Below, in pieces: positions 29,373 to 37,640 of a stretch of 64,000 nucleotides of DNA (position 1 is its first letter; every line of letters begins with the position of its first letter). This stretch comes from Pseudochrobactrum sp. sp1633. Lineage in GTDB: Bacteria; Pseudomonadota; Alphaproteobacteria; Rhizobiales; Rhizobiaceae. A program made the position numbers and the translations under genes. The notes beneath the pieces were generated by a model that did no database searches, was not told the origin of the DNA, and saw only the letters and a list, made by a program, of their open reading frames with translations. Location: the NCBI RefSeq assembly GCF_030376605.1, contig NZ_JARRAE010000001.1, positions 248,001 through 312,000 on the forward strand, in the 5' to 3' direction.

Positions 29373-29406
29373 TCGCTACGGCCTACCGCTTTTTGATGCA
29401 GACACT

Positions 29407-29433
29407 AAAAGCGGGGTATTTGACCCCGCTTTT
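29407..29433 (+). terminator. Terminator-like hairpin between sufD and sufS
   Basis: AAAAGCGGGGT-ATTTG-ACCCCGCTTTT with only four T's after the stem, ending 23 bases before the sufS ATG. It could cause partial termination and lower sufS and sufT relative to sufBCD. Confidence 0.55.
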
Positions 29434-29456
29434 AAAGGCCGCTCAAGGATTTTGTT

Positions 29457-30701
29457 ATGAATCAATTATCGTCTGTACTGCAAAATTATGATGTTGAAGC
29501 GATCCGTCGTGATTTCCCGATCCTGTCGCGTGAAGTCTACGGCAAGCCGCTGATTTATCTCGACAATGGCGCATCGGCACAGAAGCCGCAGGCGGTTATT
29601 GATACGATAACGCATGCCTATTCTAACGAATATGCCAATGTGCACCGCGGACTGCATTTCCTTTCCAATGCCGCGACGGATGCCTATGAGCGTTCGCGTG
29701 AAACAGTGCGCGGTTTTCTCAATGCCGGTTCGGTAGACGAGATTATCTTCACCAAATCGGCAACTGAGGCGATCAACACGGTTGCCTATGGCTATGGTAT
29801 GCCGAAAATCGGTGAGGGCGATGAAATACTGCTCACCATTCTTGAGCATCATTCCAACATTGTGCCGTGGCATTTCATCCGCGAGCGTCAGGGTGCCAAG
29901 CTGGTATTTGCACCTGTAGATGATGAAGGTGTGTTTCATCTCGATGAATTTGAGAAATGCATCACGCCGAAAACCAAGCTGATTGCATTGACCCATATGT
30001 CCAATGTGACGGGTACGGTTCTGCCGATTAAAAAGATCGTGGAACTGGCGCATGCACGCGGCATTCCGGTGCTGGTGGATGGATCGCAGGCTGCCGTGCA
30101 TATGCCGGTGGATGTGCGTGATCTGGGTTGCGACTGGTATATTATGACCGGCCACAAGCTTTACGGACCTTCCGGTATCGGTGTGCTTTACGGTCGTATG
30201 GACATGCTGGAGCAGATGCGTCCGTTTATGGGCGGTGGTGAAATGATTGAGGAGGTGACAGTTGATAATGTTACCTATAATCATCCGCCGCATCGTTTTG
30301 AGGCCGGAACGCCACCAATTGTGCAGGCTATTGGATTGGGCGCTGCTCTTAACTATATAAGCAGTGTTGGTCGTGAGAGAATTGCTGCCCATGAGGCTGA
30401 TTTGCGTGCTTATGCTCATGAAGCTCTGGCTGGAATTAACTCACTGCGTATTGTCGGCAATGCACCGGATAAAGGGGCGATCATTGCGTTTGAGATGCAG
30501 GGTATTCATGCCCATGATGTTTCAACCCTGATTGACCGTGCCGGTATTGCAGTGCGGGCAGGAACGCATTGTGCTCAGCCCTTGCTGCAACGCTTTGGTG
30601 TGACATCGACCTGCCGTGCCTCTTTCGGTATGTATAATACCCGTGCCGAGGTGGATGCTCTGGTTGCAGCGCTTGAAAAAGCAAGACAGTTTTTTGGATA
30701 A
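29457..30701 (+). CDS. sufS: Cysteine desulfurase, SufS type
   Basis: Supplies sulfur for the SufBCD scaffold, normally through an acceptor such as SufE. It is 414 aa, group II. PLP lysine K234 lies in TGHKLYGPSG, the active-site cysteine C372 in RAGTHCAQP, with RASFGMYNT near the end. CAAGG is the likely ribosome binding site. It is the second desulfurase in the operon. No sufE is seen in the window. Confidence 0.96.
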   Translation: MNQLSSVLQNYDVEAIRRDFPILSREVYGKPLIYLDNGASAQKPQAVIDTITHAYSNEYANVHRGLHFLSNAATDAYERSRETVRGFLNAGSVDEIIFTKSATEAINTVAYGYGMPKIGEGDEILLTILEHHSNIVPWHFIRERQGAKLVFAPVDDEGVFHLDEFEKCITPKTKLIALTHMSNVTGTVLPIKKIVELAHARGIPVLVDGSQAAVHMPVDVRDLGCDWYIMTGHKLYGPSGIGVLYGRMDMLEQMRPFMGGGEMIEEVTVDNVTYNHPPHRFEAGTPPIVQAIGLGAALNYISSVGRERIAAHEADLRAYAHEALAGINSLRIVGNAPDKGAIIAFEMQGIHAHDVSTLIDRAGIAVRAGTHCAQPLLQRFGVTSTCRASFGMYNTRAEVDALVAALEKARQFFG

Positions 30702-30706
30702 ATATT

Positions 30707-31114
30707 ATGGATACCAAACCGCAAATGCATGCTGAAGATATAGCCGATACGAATGAAGAAACCGGCGTTTCAAAGGTGTTTTCTGCCTCTGCAATTCCGG
30801 AAGATGAGTTGCTGCGCCTGACTGATGATATTATCAGCGCGCTGAAGACCGTTTATGACCCTGAAATTCCGGCAGATATTTATGAACTCGGCCTGATCTA
30901 CAAGGTTGATATTGAAGATGACCGCACGGTCAAAATCGATATGACATTGACGGCTCCGGGTTGCCCTGTAGCCGGTGAAATGCCGGGCTGGGTTGAGAAT
31001 GCCGTTGGTGCGGTTGAAGGTGTTGCCCATGTGGAAGTGTCGATGACATTTGATCCGCCGTGGACACCGGATCGTATGTCTGAAGAAGCTCAGGTTGCTG
31101 TGGGCTGGTACTGA
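30707..31114 (+). CDS. sufT: SUF-associated Fe-S maturation protein, DUF59 (MIP18 family)
   Basis: Auxiliary factor for Fe-S cluster transfer. It is 135 aa. A variable N-terminal tail (residues 1-35) precedes the DUF59 domain with YDPEIPADIYELGLIY, the cysteine in TAPGCPVAGEMP, and MTFDPPWTPDRMSEEA at the end. Its start codon lies six bases after the sufS stop, so it is translated as part of the operon. In Agrobacterium the equivalent is sufX. The suf transcript ends beyond it at 31225-31250. Confidence 0.92.
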   Translation: MDTKPQMHAEDIADTNEETGVSKVFSASAIPEDELLRLTDDIISALKTVYDPEIPADIYELGLIYKVDIEDDRTVKIDMTLTAPGCPVAGEMPGWVENAVGAVEGVAHVEVSMTFDPPWTPDRMSEEAQVAVGWY

Positions 31115-31118
31115 TTTT

Positions 31119-31218
31119 CAGAGCATTTCCAGTTTGAATTGAAATGTTGGAAATGCTCTGTCTGTTGGTTGTACGCACATCTTACTCCGAAAACCGCTTC
31201 ACACTTTTCGGGATGTGC
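31119..31218. repeat. Dispersed palindromic repeat between sufT and the operon terminator
   Basis: Two parts. CAGAGCATTTCCA / TGGAAATGCTCTG (31119-31160) is a perfect 13-bp inverted repeat of the AGAGC...GCTCT family. GCACATC..CCGAAAA / TTTTCGG-GATGTGC (31175-31218) carries the shared core also found at 1071-1093 and 20435-20478. It lies between the sufT stop and its terminator. Confidence 0.6.
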
Positions 31219-31224
31219 TTGAAG

Positions 31225-31250
31225 ACGCTGCGGAAACGCAGCGTTTTTTA
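31225..31250 (+). terminator. suf operon terminator
   Basis: ACGCTGCG-GAAA-CGCAGCGT with a GNRA-type loop followed by TTTTT. It lies about 110 bases after sufT, just short of the convergent regulator gene, and separates sufA from the rest. Confidence 0.85.
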
Positions 31251-31251
31251 T

Positions 31252-31746
31252 TTAGCGGGCATGAAGAGCAAGATAATCGGATACGAGTAGTTTGCTGGAA
31301 GGGCTGATCTGTTGTTCGCCGTCTTGCATGAGATCGGCAACAGTCTGACTGCGCAAAGCATCGCGCCAGAGTTGCTCAGCGGCCAGCATGCGTGACTTAA
31401 TAAAACAATCTCTTTTATAGTTGCAGGGATACTGCGATTTTCCCGGTGCGCGGCGTCGGATTTCCCGACAGATAAAAGCTGGTTCCTTGCCGTCAATCGC
31501 TTCGACAATATCCAGTAATGTAATCTGTTGCGGGGCATGCGCAAGCCTATAGCCACCGCGCGGGCCCGGTACCGCGATAATCACATTGGCAGCGGTGAGG
31601 GCACGCAGATGTTTGAGCAGATAGCTCTCGGACACACCGTGCAGTTCTGCCAGATGTTTTCCTGCAAGAACCTTATCCTGCGGGAGTCCTGACAGCACGA
31701 GCGCGCAATGCAATGCCGCCTCAACCCCGTCACTCATTCTGCGCAT
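31252..31746 (-). CDS. Rrf2-family transcriptional regulator
   Basis: 164 aa. A winged helix-turn-helix at the N-terminus (HLAELHGVSESYLLKHLRAL, residues about 31-50), the family motif GPRGGYRLA near 81, then three cysteines spaced C-x14-C-x5-C in the region where IscR, NsrR and RirA bind an Fe-S cluster. A cluster-sensing role is likely but the spacing is not that of any one subfamily I can name. It is divergent from an AhpD-like gene, with a perfect palindrome between them, which suggests it controls itself and that gene. Confidence 0.85.
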   Translation of the reverse strand: MRRMSDGVEAALHCALVLSGLPQDKVLAGKHLAELHGVSESYLLKHLRALTAANVIIAVPGPRGGYRLAHAPQQITLLDIVEAIDGKEPAFICREIRRRAPGKSQYPCNYKRDCFIKSRMLAAEQLWRDALRSQTVADLMQDGEQQISPSSKLLVSDYLALHAR

Positions 31747-31774
31747 TTTAAAAACCCGTGATTTGTTATTTTCT

Positions 31775-31801
31775 AATCATCGATATATTATATCGATGAT
31801 T
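31775..31801. promoter_or_regulatory. Predicted operator of the Rrf2-family regulator
   Basis: A 27-bp perfect palindrome with arms AATCATCGATATA / TATATCGATGATT around one central T, in the 87-bp divergent spacer between the regulator and the AhpD-like gene. Confidence 0.7.
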
Positions 31802-31833
31802 CTAGAGCAAACTCTTATTTCTGGACAAAACCT

Positions 31834-32280
31834 ATGCAGAACAGAATGAATATCGCGAAAATTACACCGGCACTCTATCAGTCGATTCAGGCGCTGGATG
31901 CAGCTGTCGATGCGGCGGGGCTGGATAAGCGCTTGTTACATCTGGTGAAAATTCGTGCTTCACAGATTAATGGCTGTTCCTATTGCACGGATATTCATAT
32001 CCGTGATGCCCATAAAGACGGCATGGATATGCAGACATTGTATATGACGAGCGCATGGCGTGAATCGCCTTGTTTTGATGAACGTGATCGTGTTGTGCTG
32101 GAATGGACAGAACATCTGACACGGGTTGCAGAACTTGGCGTGCCGGATGATCTTTATGAAAGCGTGAAAGCACTGTTCTCCGAGGAAGAAATCGCCAAAC
32201 TCATCGTGGCCATCGGCATGATTAATTTATGGAACCGGATCGGTGTCAGCACGCAGCTCATTCATCCGCGCAAGCCATAA
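31834..32280 (+). CDS. Carboxymuconolactone decarboxylase / AhpD-like alkylhydroperoxidase
   Basis: 148 aa, one all-helical CMD domain. The redox pair C48-S-Y-C51 and H55 in GCSYCTDIHIRDA is the AhpD active-site pattern, so a peroxidase or thiol-reductase activity is more likely than ring decarboxylation. NLWNRIGV near the end is typical of the family. The start is the first ATG (31834); MNIAKI four codons later is an alternative. It is probably controlled by the adjacent Rrf2 regulator through the shared palindrome. Confidence 0.88.
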   Translation: MQNRMNIAKITPALYQSIQALDAAVDAAGLDKRLLHLVKIRASQINGCSYCTDIHIRDAHKDGMDMQTLYMTSAWRESPCFDERDRVVLEWTEHLTRVAELGVPDDLYESVKALFSEEEIAKLIVAIGMINLWNRIGVSTQLIHPRKP

Positions 32281-32283
32281 AAC

Positions 32284-32313
32284 AAAAAGCCTGTCATTGC
32301 TGACAGGCTTTTA
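32284..32313. terminator. Bidirectional terminator
   Basis: AAAAGCCTGTCA-TTGC-TGACAGGCTTTT between the convergent AhpD-like gene and the hypothetical gene at 32333. Confidence 0.88.
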
Positions 32314-32332
32314 TAAACATTGAATACAGAGA

Positions 32333-33127
32333 TTAAGGTGCGCCGCATTCTTCCGGTACACTTTTCTCAAGTGGCAGTGGCGATTTGGACAAGGTGCCGG
32401 TCATAATCGACATTGGTTTGAATGGCGGCACTTCCTGCATCGCGGGATTGCTCATGCTGATTGTGTAACAACCGGTATAAACCTGAGATTTGCCATCTGC
32501 GAGCTTGGACTCGATTGCAATCGGCACCGACCAATAGATCTGACCTGCACCCGGATCAGGCTCGCTGCTGCCGAGTTTGACGCTTACCGATTCCGTTCCT
32601 TCATAACCCTTGGCATATTTTTCGAAATCATCACCCTGCTGGCCTTCAGCATAATAGCTGTAAGCACGCGCATATTCCTTGCGGTTGATGGCATTGTAAT
32701 AGGATTCCAGAAGCTGCTGCGGCGTACTGCGATTATCCAGATATTCCGGCTCAGCTAAATCATTTGCTGGTTGAGCCGCTGCCGCATCTGATTTTGGTGA
32801 GGGCTCGGATGTTTGAACTTCTTCTTTTTTATCCGGATCGGCTTTGGCTTTTTCAGCCTTCGCTTTTTCTTCTTCAGAATCTTTGGTAGCAGCTTCACCT
32901 GCTTTTTTCAGAGCATCCGGTTTGACTTTTTGTTGCGCTGTGGTGGTTTCAGCAGAACCTGCCGCCTTGGCATAAATAGCACTGCCGGTGAGCAGTGCGG
33001 CGCCAACAATTGTGGTGCCCAGCAGGCGCATCAAAGTTATGCGCTGGAGTTGTTTGCGGTTGAGAGCGATTGCATGCGCAACCGGCACATGAGGGGCGGG
33101 GTTATGACGGTGTTGCCGGGTACCCAT
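32333..33127 (-). CDS. Hypothetical exported or membrane-anchored protein
   Basis: 264 aa, family not recognised. A 32-residue N-terminal extension precedes a hydrophobic segment (about 33-56, MRLLGTTIVGAALLTGSA), then a Lys/Glu/Ala-rich low-complexity linker (65-115), then a folded C-terminal domain (about 130-264) with two cysteines that could pair (YTGCYTI and EECGAP). The pattern YYNAINRKEYARAYSYYAEG resembles NTF2-like folds; that is a weak guess. The start at 33127 has GGAG upstream; MRLL at 33031 has no ribosome binding site but would give a simple signal peptide. Confidence 0.65.
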   Translation of the reverse strand: MGTRQHRHNPAPHVPVAHAIALNRKQLQRITLMRLLGTTIVGAALLTGSAIYAKAAGSAETTTAQQKVKPDALKKAGEAATKDSEEEKAKAEKAKADPDKKEEVQTSEPSPKSDAAAAQPANDLAEPEYLDNRSTPQQLLESYYNAINRKEYARAYSYYAEGQQGDDFEKYAKGYEGTESVSVKLGSSEPDPGAGQIYWSVPIAIESKLADGKSQVYTGCYTISMSNPAMQEVPPFKPMSIMTGTLSKSPLPLEKSVPEECGAP

Positions 33128-33410
33128 TAATATCTCCGCTTTTTTTCAGAAAGATGCTCGTGCAGGGCTTCTGTTCGGTTCTGTTGCAAAAGACTGCAAA
33201 CAGATCATGGCAATTTTAAGCGCTTGTTGCACGCTGTTTAAAATACCGTTGTAGCTGCGGCTTTACTTGCGAAAATGTCTGTGTGAGACTAGATAAGGCT
33301 TATAGGTTGAGCGGGTTATCCGCGTTTTGCTGAGAATCTTTTGGTTTGCAGCCTGCCGGTTGAAACTACATGGCCTTGAACCATGTAACAGATACAAGTG
33401 AGATAATTTA

Positions 33411-33791
33411 ATGGGACTTTTTGCCATCATGACCCTGACTGACGCAGCCGCTGACCGCGTGCGCGAAATTCAGGCCTCAAATGAAGATGCGTTGGGCATC
33501 CGCGTGGGTGTTAAAAAAGGCGGCTGCGCAGGTATGGAATATACAATTGCGCTGGCTGCAGAGGCAAAAGCCGGTGATGATCTGATCGAGCGCGATGGTG
33601 CGCGGGTTTATGTGGCGCCGGAAGCTGCTTTGTTCCTGCTTGGCACACAAATGGATTTTGAAGTGACAACATTGCGGACAGGATTTGTGTTTAATAATCC
33701 TAATCAGACTTCTGCCTGCGGTTGCGGTGAATCTGTTGAGCTTGCGCCAGTTACACAAGAAGCACTGGATGCTGCCCATAGCGCAGCCTGA
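33411..33791 (+). CDS. sufA: A-type Fe-S carrier protein
   Basis: Receives clusters from SufBCD and passes them to target proteins. It is 126 aa, HesB/IscA family, with the three ligand cysteines C39 (KKGGCAGM), C103 and C105 (ACGCGES). The alternative start MTLTDAA at 33429 fits most homologues; 33411 has GTGAG upstream. In related genomes it ends the suf operon directly; here it is 2.3 kb from sufT behind a terminator and three genes, so it needs its own promoter. A small palindrome ACATGG / CCATGT lies 40-60 bases upstream. Confidence 0.93.
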   Translation: MGLFAIMTLTDAAADRVREIQASNEDALGIRVGVKKGGCAGMEYTIALAAEAKAGDDLIERDGARVYVAPEAALFLLGTQMDFEVTTLRTGFVFNNPNQTSACGCGESVELAPVTQEALDAAHSAA

Positions 33792-33876
33792 TTTGTTCGC
33801 CGGAGTATGTTTCTCCAAGCAGGATAAATAGTCGGCAGGACGAATTCTAACCCTGCATTCATGAAACGATGATATT

Positions 33877-33904
33877 AAAAAACCCGCCAATCGGCGGGTT
33901 TTTT
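33877..33904. terminator. Bidirectional terminator sufA / helicase
   Basis: AAAAAACCCGCC-AATC-GGCGGGTTTTTT between convergent genes. Confidence 0.9.
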
Positions 33905-33992
33905 GTTTGAACATTTTCAGTTGAAAATGCCCTGATTATTTGTCTGACGCATTATCCTTATGCAAAAGCGCTACGCGCTTTTGCGGAAATGC

Positions 33993-35546
33993 TCAAATAT
34001 TGATCGGTATCAGCATGAATGCCGGAATATCATCGCCGAAGCCCAGCGGTGACGGCTCATCATCGAAATCACGACGATGACGTTTGTTATGCTGCTGGCC
34101 GTTCTGTGTGTGGTTCTGACGGCGCTCGTCATTGCCGTTTTTATGCGGCGCAGGACGTACCGGCTCTGCAGTTACAGTCGTACCAATCGACACGTTGTCA
34201 GGTAAAACAGGCTGCGGGGCATTGAGCGCAGAGATATCAGCAACCTGACGCGGTGCATCGGAAGTTTTCTCTTCCGTGCTGCGTGGCTGTGCCTGCTTCT
34301 CTTTATGGTCTTTTTCACGATTGTCTTTATCGCGTGGCTTTTTGCCGTTTTTACCGCGGCTGTTGCGGCCGCGACGGCTGGTATCTTCAGTCTCTTCCTG
34401 TGCAGGCAGAGTGGACAGATCACCGTCCAGCCATTCAATCTTTTCACCGATCATTTTTTCGATGGCATCAAGATGCTTGGTGTCTGAAGGAGTAATAATC
34501 GTGAATGCCTTGCCTGAGCGACCGGCACGGCCGGTACGGCCGATGCGGTGAACATAGTCTTCCGCATGGATCGGCACATCAAAGTTGAAGACGTGGCTGA
34601 CATCAGGAATATCAAGACCGCGTGCAGCAACATCGGATGCCACGAGAATCCGGAGATTGCCGTCTTTGAAATTGCTCAGCATGGTCATGCGTGCGCGCTG
34701 ATCCATATCACCGTGCAAAGCGCCGGCATCAAAGCCATGCTTCACCAGTGAACGGAACAGCTCGGATACGTCCATTTTGCGGTTGCAGAATACGATCGCA
34801 TTTTTCAGCTCATCGCCTTCGGCAGTGATAAGGTCACGCAGAACAGCGCGCTTGTCCCAAGGCTTTTTGGCGGATTTAACCAGACGCTGCGTCACTGTTT
34901 TAGCCGTTGTAGAGGCTTTAGCCACTTCAACGCGGGCTGGCGAATGCAGGAACTGCTCGGTCAGCTTGGTGATTTCTGCAGGCATGGTTGCCGAGAAGAA
35001 CAGAGTCTGACGAGTGAAAGGGATCAGCTTACAGATACGTTCGATATCAGGAATGAAACCCATATCCAGCATACGGTCGGCTTCGTCGATCACCAGAATT
35101 TCCACACCGGTCAGCAGCAGTTTGCCGCGCTCGAAATGATCGAGCAGACGACCAGGTGTTGCGATCAGTACATCAGCGCCGCGCTCCAGCTTGCGCTCCT
35201 GCTCGTCGAAAGATACACCGCCGATCAGCAGGGCAACGTTGATGCGGTGATTAACACCGTATTTCACAAAGTTTTCTTCAACCTGCGCAGCAAGCTCACG
35301 CGTTGGCTCAAGAATAAGGGTCCGTGGCATACGTGCACGGGCACGACCCTTTTCCAGCAGGTGCAGCATTGGCAGCACGAAGGATGCTGTTTTGCCGGTA
35401 CCTGTCTGCGCAATACCGAGAACGTCTTTACGTTCCAGTGCGTGAGGAATGGCGCCAGCCTGAATAGGGGTGGGAGTGGTGTAACCAGCGGCGTCTACTG
35501 CGGCCAGTATTTTCGGTGACAGACCGAGTTCTGCAAATGTCGTCAA
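33993..35546 (-). CDS. DEAD-box ATP-dependent RNA helicase, RhlE-like
   Basis: Unwinds RNA duplexes; candidates for its role are ribosome assembly, cold adaptation and the degradosome. It is 517 aa. Q motif around TPTPIQ (25-30), Walker A AQTGTGKT (46-53), PTRELA, VIDEADRMLDMG, FFSATMP and HRIGRTGR are all present. The tail after about 385 is highly charged and disordered (Arg/Lys/Glu-rich, then Asn/His/Gln-rich). The start is a TTG with no visible Shine-Dalgarno; homologues begin at the same residue. Weak initiation could itself be regulatory. Confidence 0.93.
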   Translation of the reverse strand: MTTFAELGLSPKILAAVDAAGYTTPTPIQAGAIPHALERKDVLGIAQTGTGKTASFVLPMLHLLEKGRARARMPRTLILEPTRELAAQVEENFVKYGVNHRINVALLIGGVSFDEQERKLERGADVLIATPGRLLDHFERGKLLLTGVEILVIDEADRMLDMGFIPDIERICKLIPFTRQTLFFSATMPAEITKLTEQFLHSPARVEVAKASTTAKTVTQRLVKSAKKPWDKRAVLRDLITAEGDELKNAIVFCNRKMDVSELFRSLVKHGFDAGALHGDMDQRARMTMLSNFKDGNLRILVASDVAARGLDIPDVSHVFNFDVPIHAEDYVHRIGRTGRAGRSGKAFTIITPSDTKHLDAIEKMIGEKIEWLDGDLSTLPAQEETEDTSRRGRNSRGKNGKKPRDKDNREKDHKEKQAQPRSTEEKTSDAPRQVADISALNAPQPVLPDNVSIGTTVTAEPVRPAPHKNGNDERRQNHTQNGQQHNKRHRRDFDDEPSPLGFGDDIPAFMLIPINI

Positions 35547-35894
35547 TGGAGGCGTAGCTCTCTTTTTGGAAGAAGCGCACTGGACCCGACCGGTAATGTC
35601 CGCATGACAACAGGACAGGAAAAGCGCTTATGTTTGCGCATTGCGTTAAAATTAATAATGCCGTTACGGGTAATAGCTCAAAAAGTCAACAAAAATGCCG
35701 TTTTTGCTTTGATTATGGTTGATTTAATTGGCCTTGCGGCAGATGACAACTGCCTGAAAAAGCAGATGAGCCACTGCATTGTTGATACATATGGGTGTTT
35801 ATCTCGGTTTTACCAGTCAAATCAATTGTCTGCAGTGCAGTAAGTCCGCAGTTCTGATGCAGGTTATTTGCGATGTTAACTTGTTTGCGGGTTG
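35547..35894. other. Intergenic region upstream of the helicase, no gene seen
   Basis: 348 bases. The only open frame (79 codons, plus strand) has no ribosome binding site and an atypical composition. It probably holds the helicase 5' leader. Confidence 0.4.
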
Positions 35895-36668
35895 TCAGTA
35901 ACGAAATTGCTCGTTGAGAATACGCTCATCCCATGTGTGCTCTTCATCAAATAAGAGGGTGACGCTGTTTTGCGTATCTTCGCGCACGGTGACGGATGTC
36001 ACGGATTTGACTTCTGTATGATCGGCAACGGCGTTGACCGGCCGTTTGTCTACTTCCAATATATCCATCCGCACAGTGACAGTTTTAGGCAGCAATGCGC
36101 CACGCCAGCGGCGAGGGCGAAACGGGCTGACCGGCGTTAATGCCAGCAGCGGAGAGTCGAGTGGCAGGATCGGCCCCTGAGCGGAAAGATTATAAGCGGT
36201 GGAACCGGCAGGTGTGGCAACCATCAGTCCGTCGCAAATCAATTCTTCCAGCCGTACCTTGTCATCAATACTGATACGTATTTTTGCCGCTTGATAAGAT
36301 TGCCGCAAAACTGACACTTCATTGATCGCCAGAGCTTTGACTGTGCCGCTCTCACGGGATTCAGCGATCATTTCAAGCGGACGAATGGTTTCGGCATGGG
36401 CGGCAGCAACGCGCTTGGGTAAATCGTCCTCATGATACTCATTCATAAGGAAGCCGACTGAACCACGATTCATACCGTAAATCGGACGGCTGTGATTCAT
36501 ATGATCGTGTAAAGCCTGAAGCATAACGCCGTCGCCACCCAGCACGATCAGGGCATCTGCTTCGTTGGCAGGTGATTCACCATAGCGATTGCGTAGCGAT
36601 TCTGCGGCAAATTCGGATTCTGAGGTGCCTGAAGTGATGTAACAGAAATTTTTATACGGGTATTTCAT
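35895..36668 (-). CDS. nadK: NAD kinase
   Basis: Makes NADP from NAD and ATP, cytosolic. It is 257 aa from the ATG at 36668; an in-frame extension of 16 codons upstream lacks family support. The diphosphate-binding GGDG appears in LIVLGGDGVMLQAL, then GMNRGSVGFLMNEY and the NAD-pocket motif CDGLMVATPAGSTAYNLSAQGP. It is single, next to tRNA-Thr. Confidence 0.95.
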   Translation of the reverse strand: MKYPYKNFCYITSGTSESEFAAESLRNRYGESPANEADALIVLGGDGVMLQALHDHMNHSRPIYGMNRGSVGFLMNEYHEDDLPKRVAAAHAETIRPLEMIAESRESGTVKALAINEVSVLRQSYQAAKIRISIDDKVRLEELICDGLMVATPAGSTAYNLSAQGPILPLDSPLLALTPVSPFRPRRWRGALLPKTVTVRMDILEVDKRPVNAVADHTEVKSVTSVTVREDTQNSVTLLFDEEHTWDERILNEQFRY

Positions 36669-36809
36669 CAGTTTCCGCCGAAAAGCTGCATGATTGGATG
36701 AGGATTTGTAGCTCAAATGTGGATAAGAGGCAAAACATTGTTATTTTTTATGCGGGTATGCGATTTTCCGTTTTACAAACAAAAAGAATATGCTATCTAG
36801 CCGTCAGTT

Positions 36810-36885
<76 letters not shown>

Positions 36886-36989
36886 CTTACAATCTTCCCA
36901 TTGTAATTGTTGTGCTTTTTACAACTAGTCCCACACTTCGGGATTGCATTCATGAGCGCATTTCATAATTTCCTCCCTTACGTAACTGA

Positions 36990-37400
36990 TGATTTGACAC
37001 CAAGGCACTCTAATTAGCCCTTTGGTGTTTGTACGACATTGCTCCATCCATATTGAGCAATGAGCGCGCGAACTGACGCTTTGCTTTTTGCCGGCAGCTT
37101 TCTGATTCCATGCGCATTTTATCAATGAGCGCCTCAGTGCATCTGAGTCGAAACCAGTTGCCAAAATTTTCTTGGAAAATTTGCGACCATTCTCGTCTGC
37201 AATGAAGGTTTCTACGCGGGTTGGGCAGGCGGCAAATAGAGCCATCAGACTTTCAGGGATCTTTACCGTTATGGTGACGCCTGTTTTTGCGTCTTCATTG
37301 AGAAGATGTGCCGTTCAAATGCTGCCAGTCGGCCAAAAGGATATCCGATTTTCTCAAGCCGGAGTGCAATAATGCTCAGTAGCCAGTTTTGGCTTGCAGC
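36990..37400 (-). pseudogene. Broken tyrosine recombinase (phage-type integrase)
   Basis: Reading the minus strand in all three frames in order gives recognisable integrase pieces: LLHSGLRKSDILLADWQHL (box I arginine) near 37370-37310, then after a frame change KTGVTITVKIPESLMALF and TFIADENGRKFSKK, then NWFRLRCTEA, then NAHGIRKLPAKS (box II HxxR) and QYGWSN. At least three frame changes separate them. Where a YTKGAN-type catalytic tyrosine would be expected the sequence reads NTKG. The order matches the catalytic domain of P4/phage-type integrases. It is not functional as written. It lies about 100 bases from tRNA-Thr. Confidence 0.7.
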
Positions 37401-37640
37401 TTCACACGGCGTTCCATTGCGCTGCATGAAGGATTGGAAGAAGTGCTGGCTTGCAATGATCCTGACAAGATAGACTGGATGGACTGCTAACAGTCTTTTG
37501 ATAGTGTCGAATCTGTACCGTGAAGGTTAATGACTGCTCTTGATGGTTGCATCGCAGCCAGTACGACTGAGTCTGAAAAAAAGCTGGGCGTGAAGGAAAA
37601 AACGAGCTGTGGGACTGGTCGTGATGCGGGAATTTATCGA
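37401..37640. other. Possible coding debris beyond the integrase relic
   Basis: The plus strand 37401-37490 reads FTRRSIALHEGLEEVLACND and onward to DWMDC-stop, a protein-like sequence without a start codon. It could be a fragment of another mobile-element gene; I do not recognise it. The rest holds no convincing gene. Confidence 0.25.

Noticed and set aside
32284-32313. Hairpin as a possible dispersed repeat
   Set aside because: Its A and T flanks and position between convergent genes fit a simple bidirectional terminator.
35604-35843. 79-codon frame upstream of the helicase
   Set aside because: No ribosome binding site and no protein-like pattern; it lies in the likely leader of the helicase.
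36925-37245. Apparent 106-codon gene on the minus strand
   Set aside because: It is one frame of the broken integrase; the flanking catalytic motifs lie in the other two frames, so it is not a separate gene.
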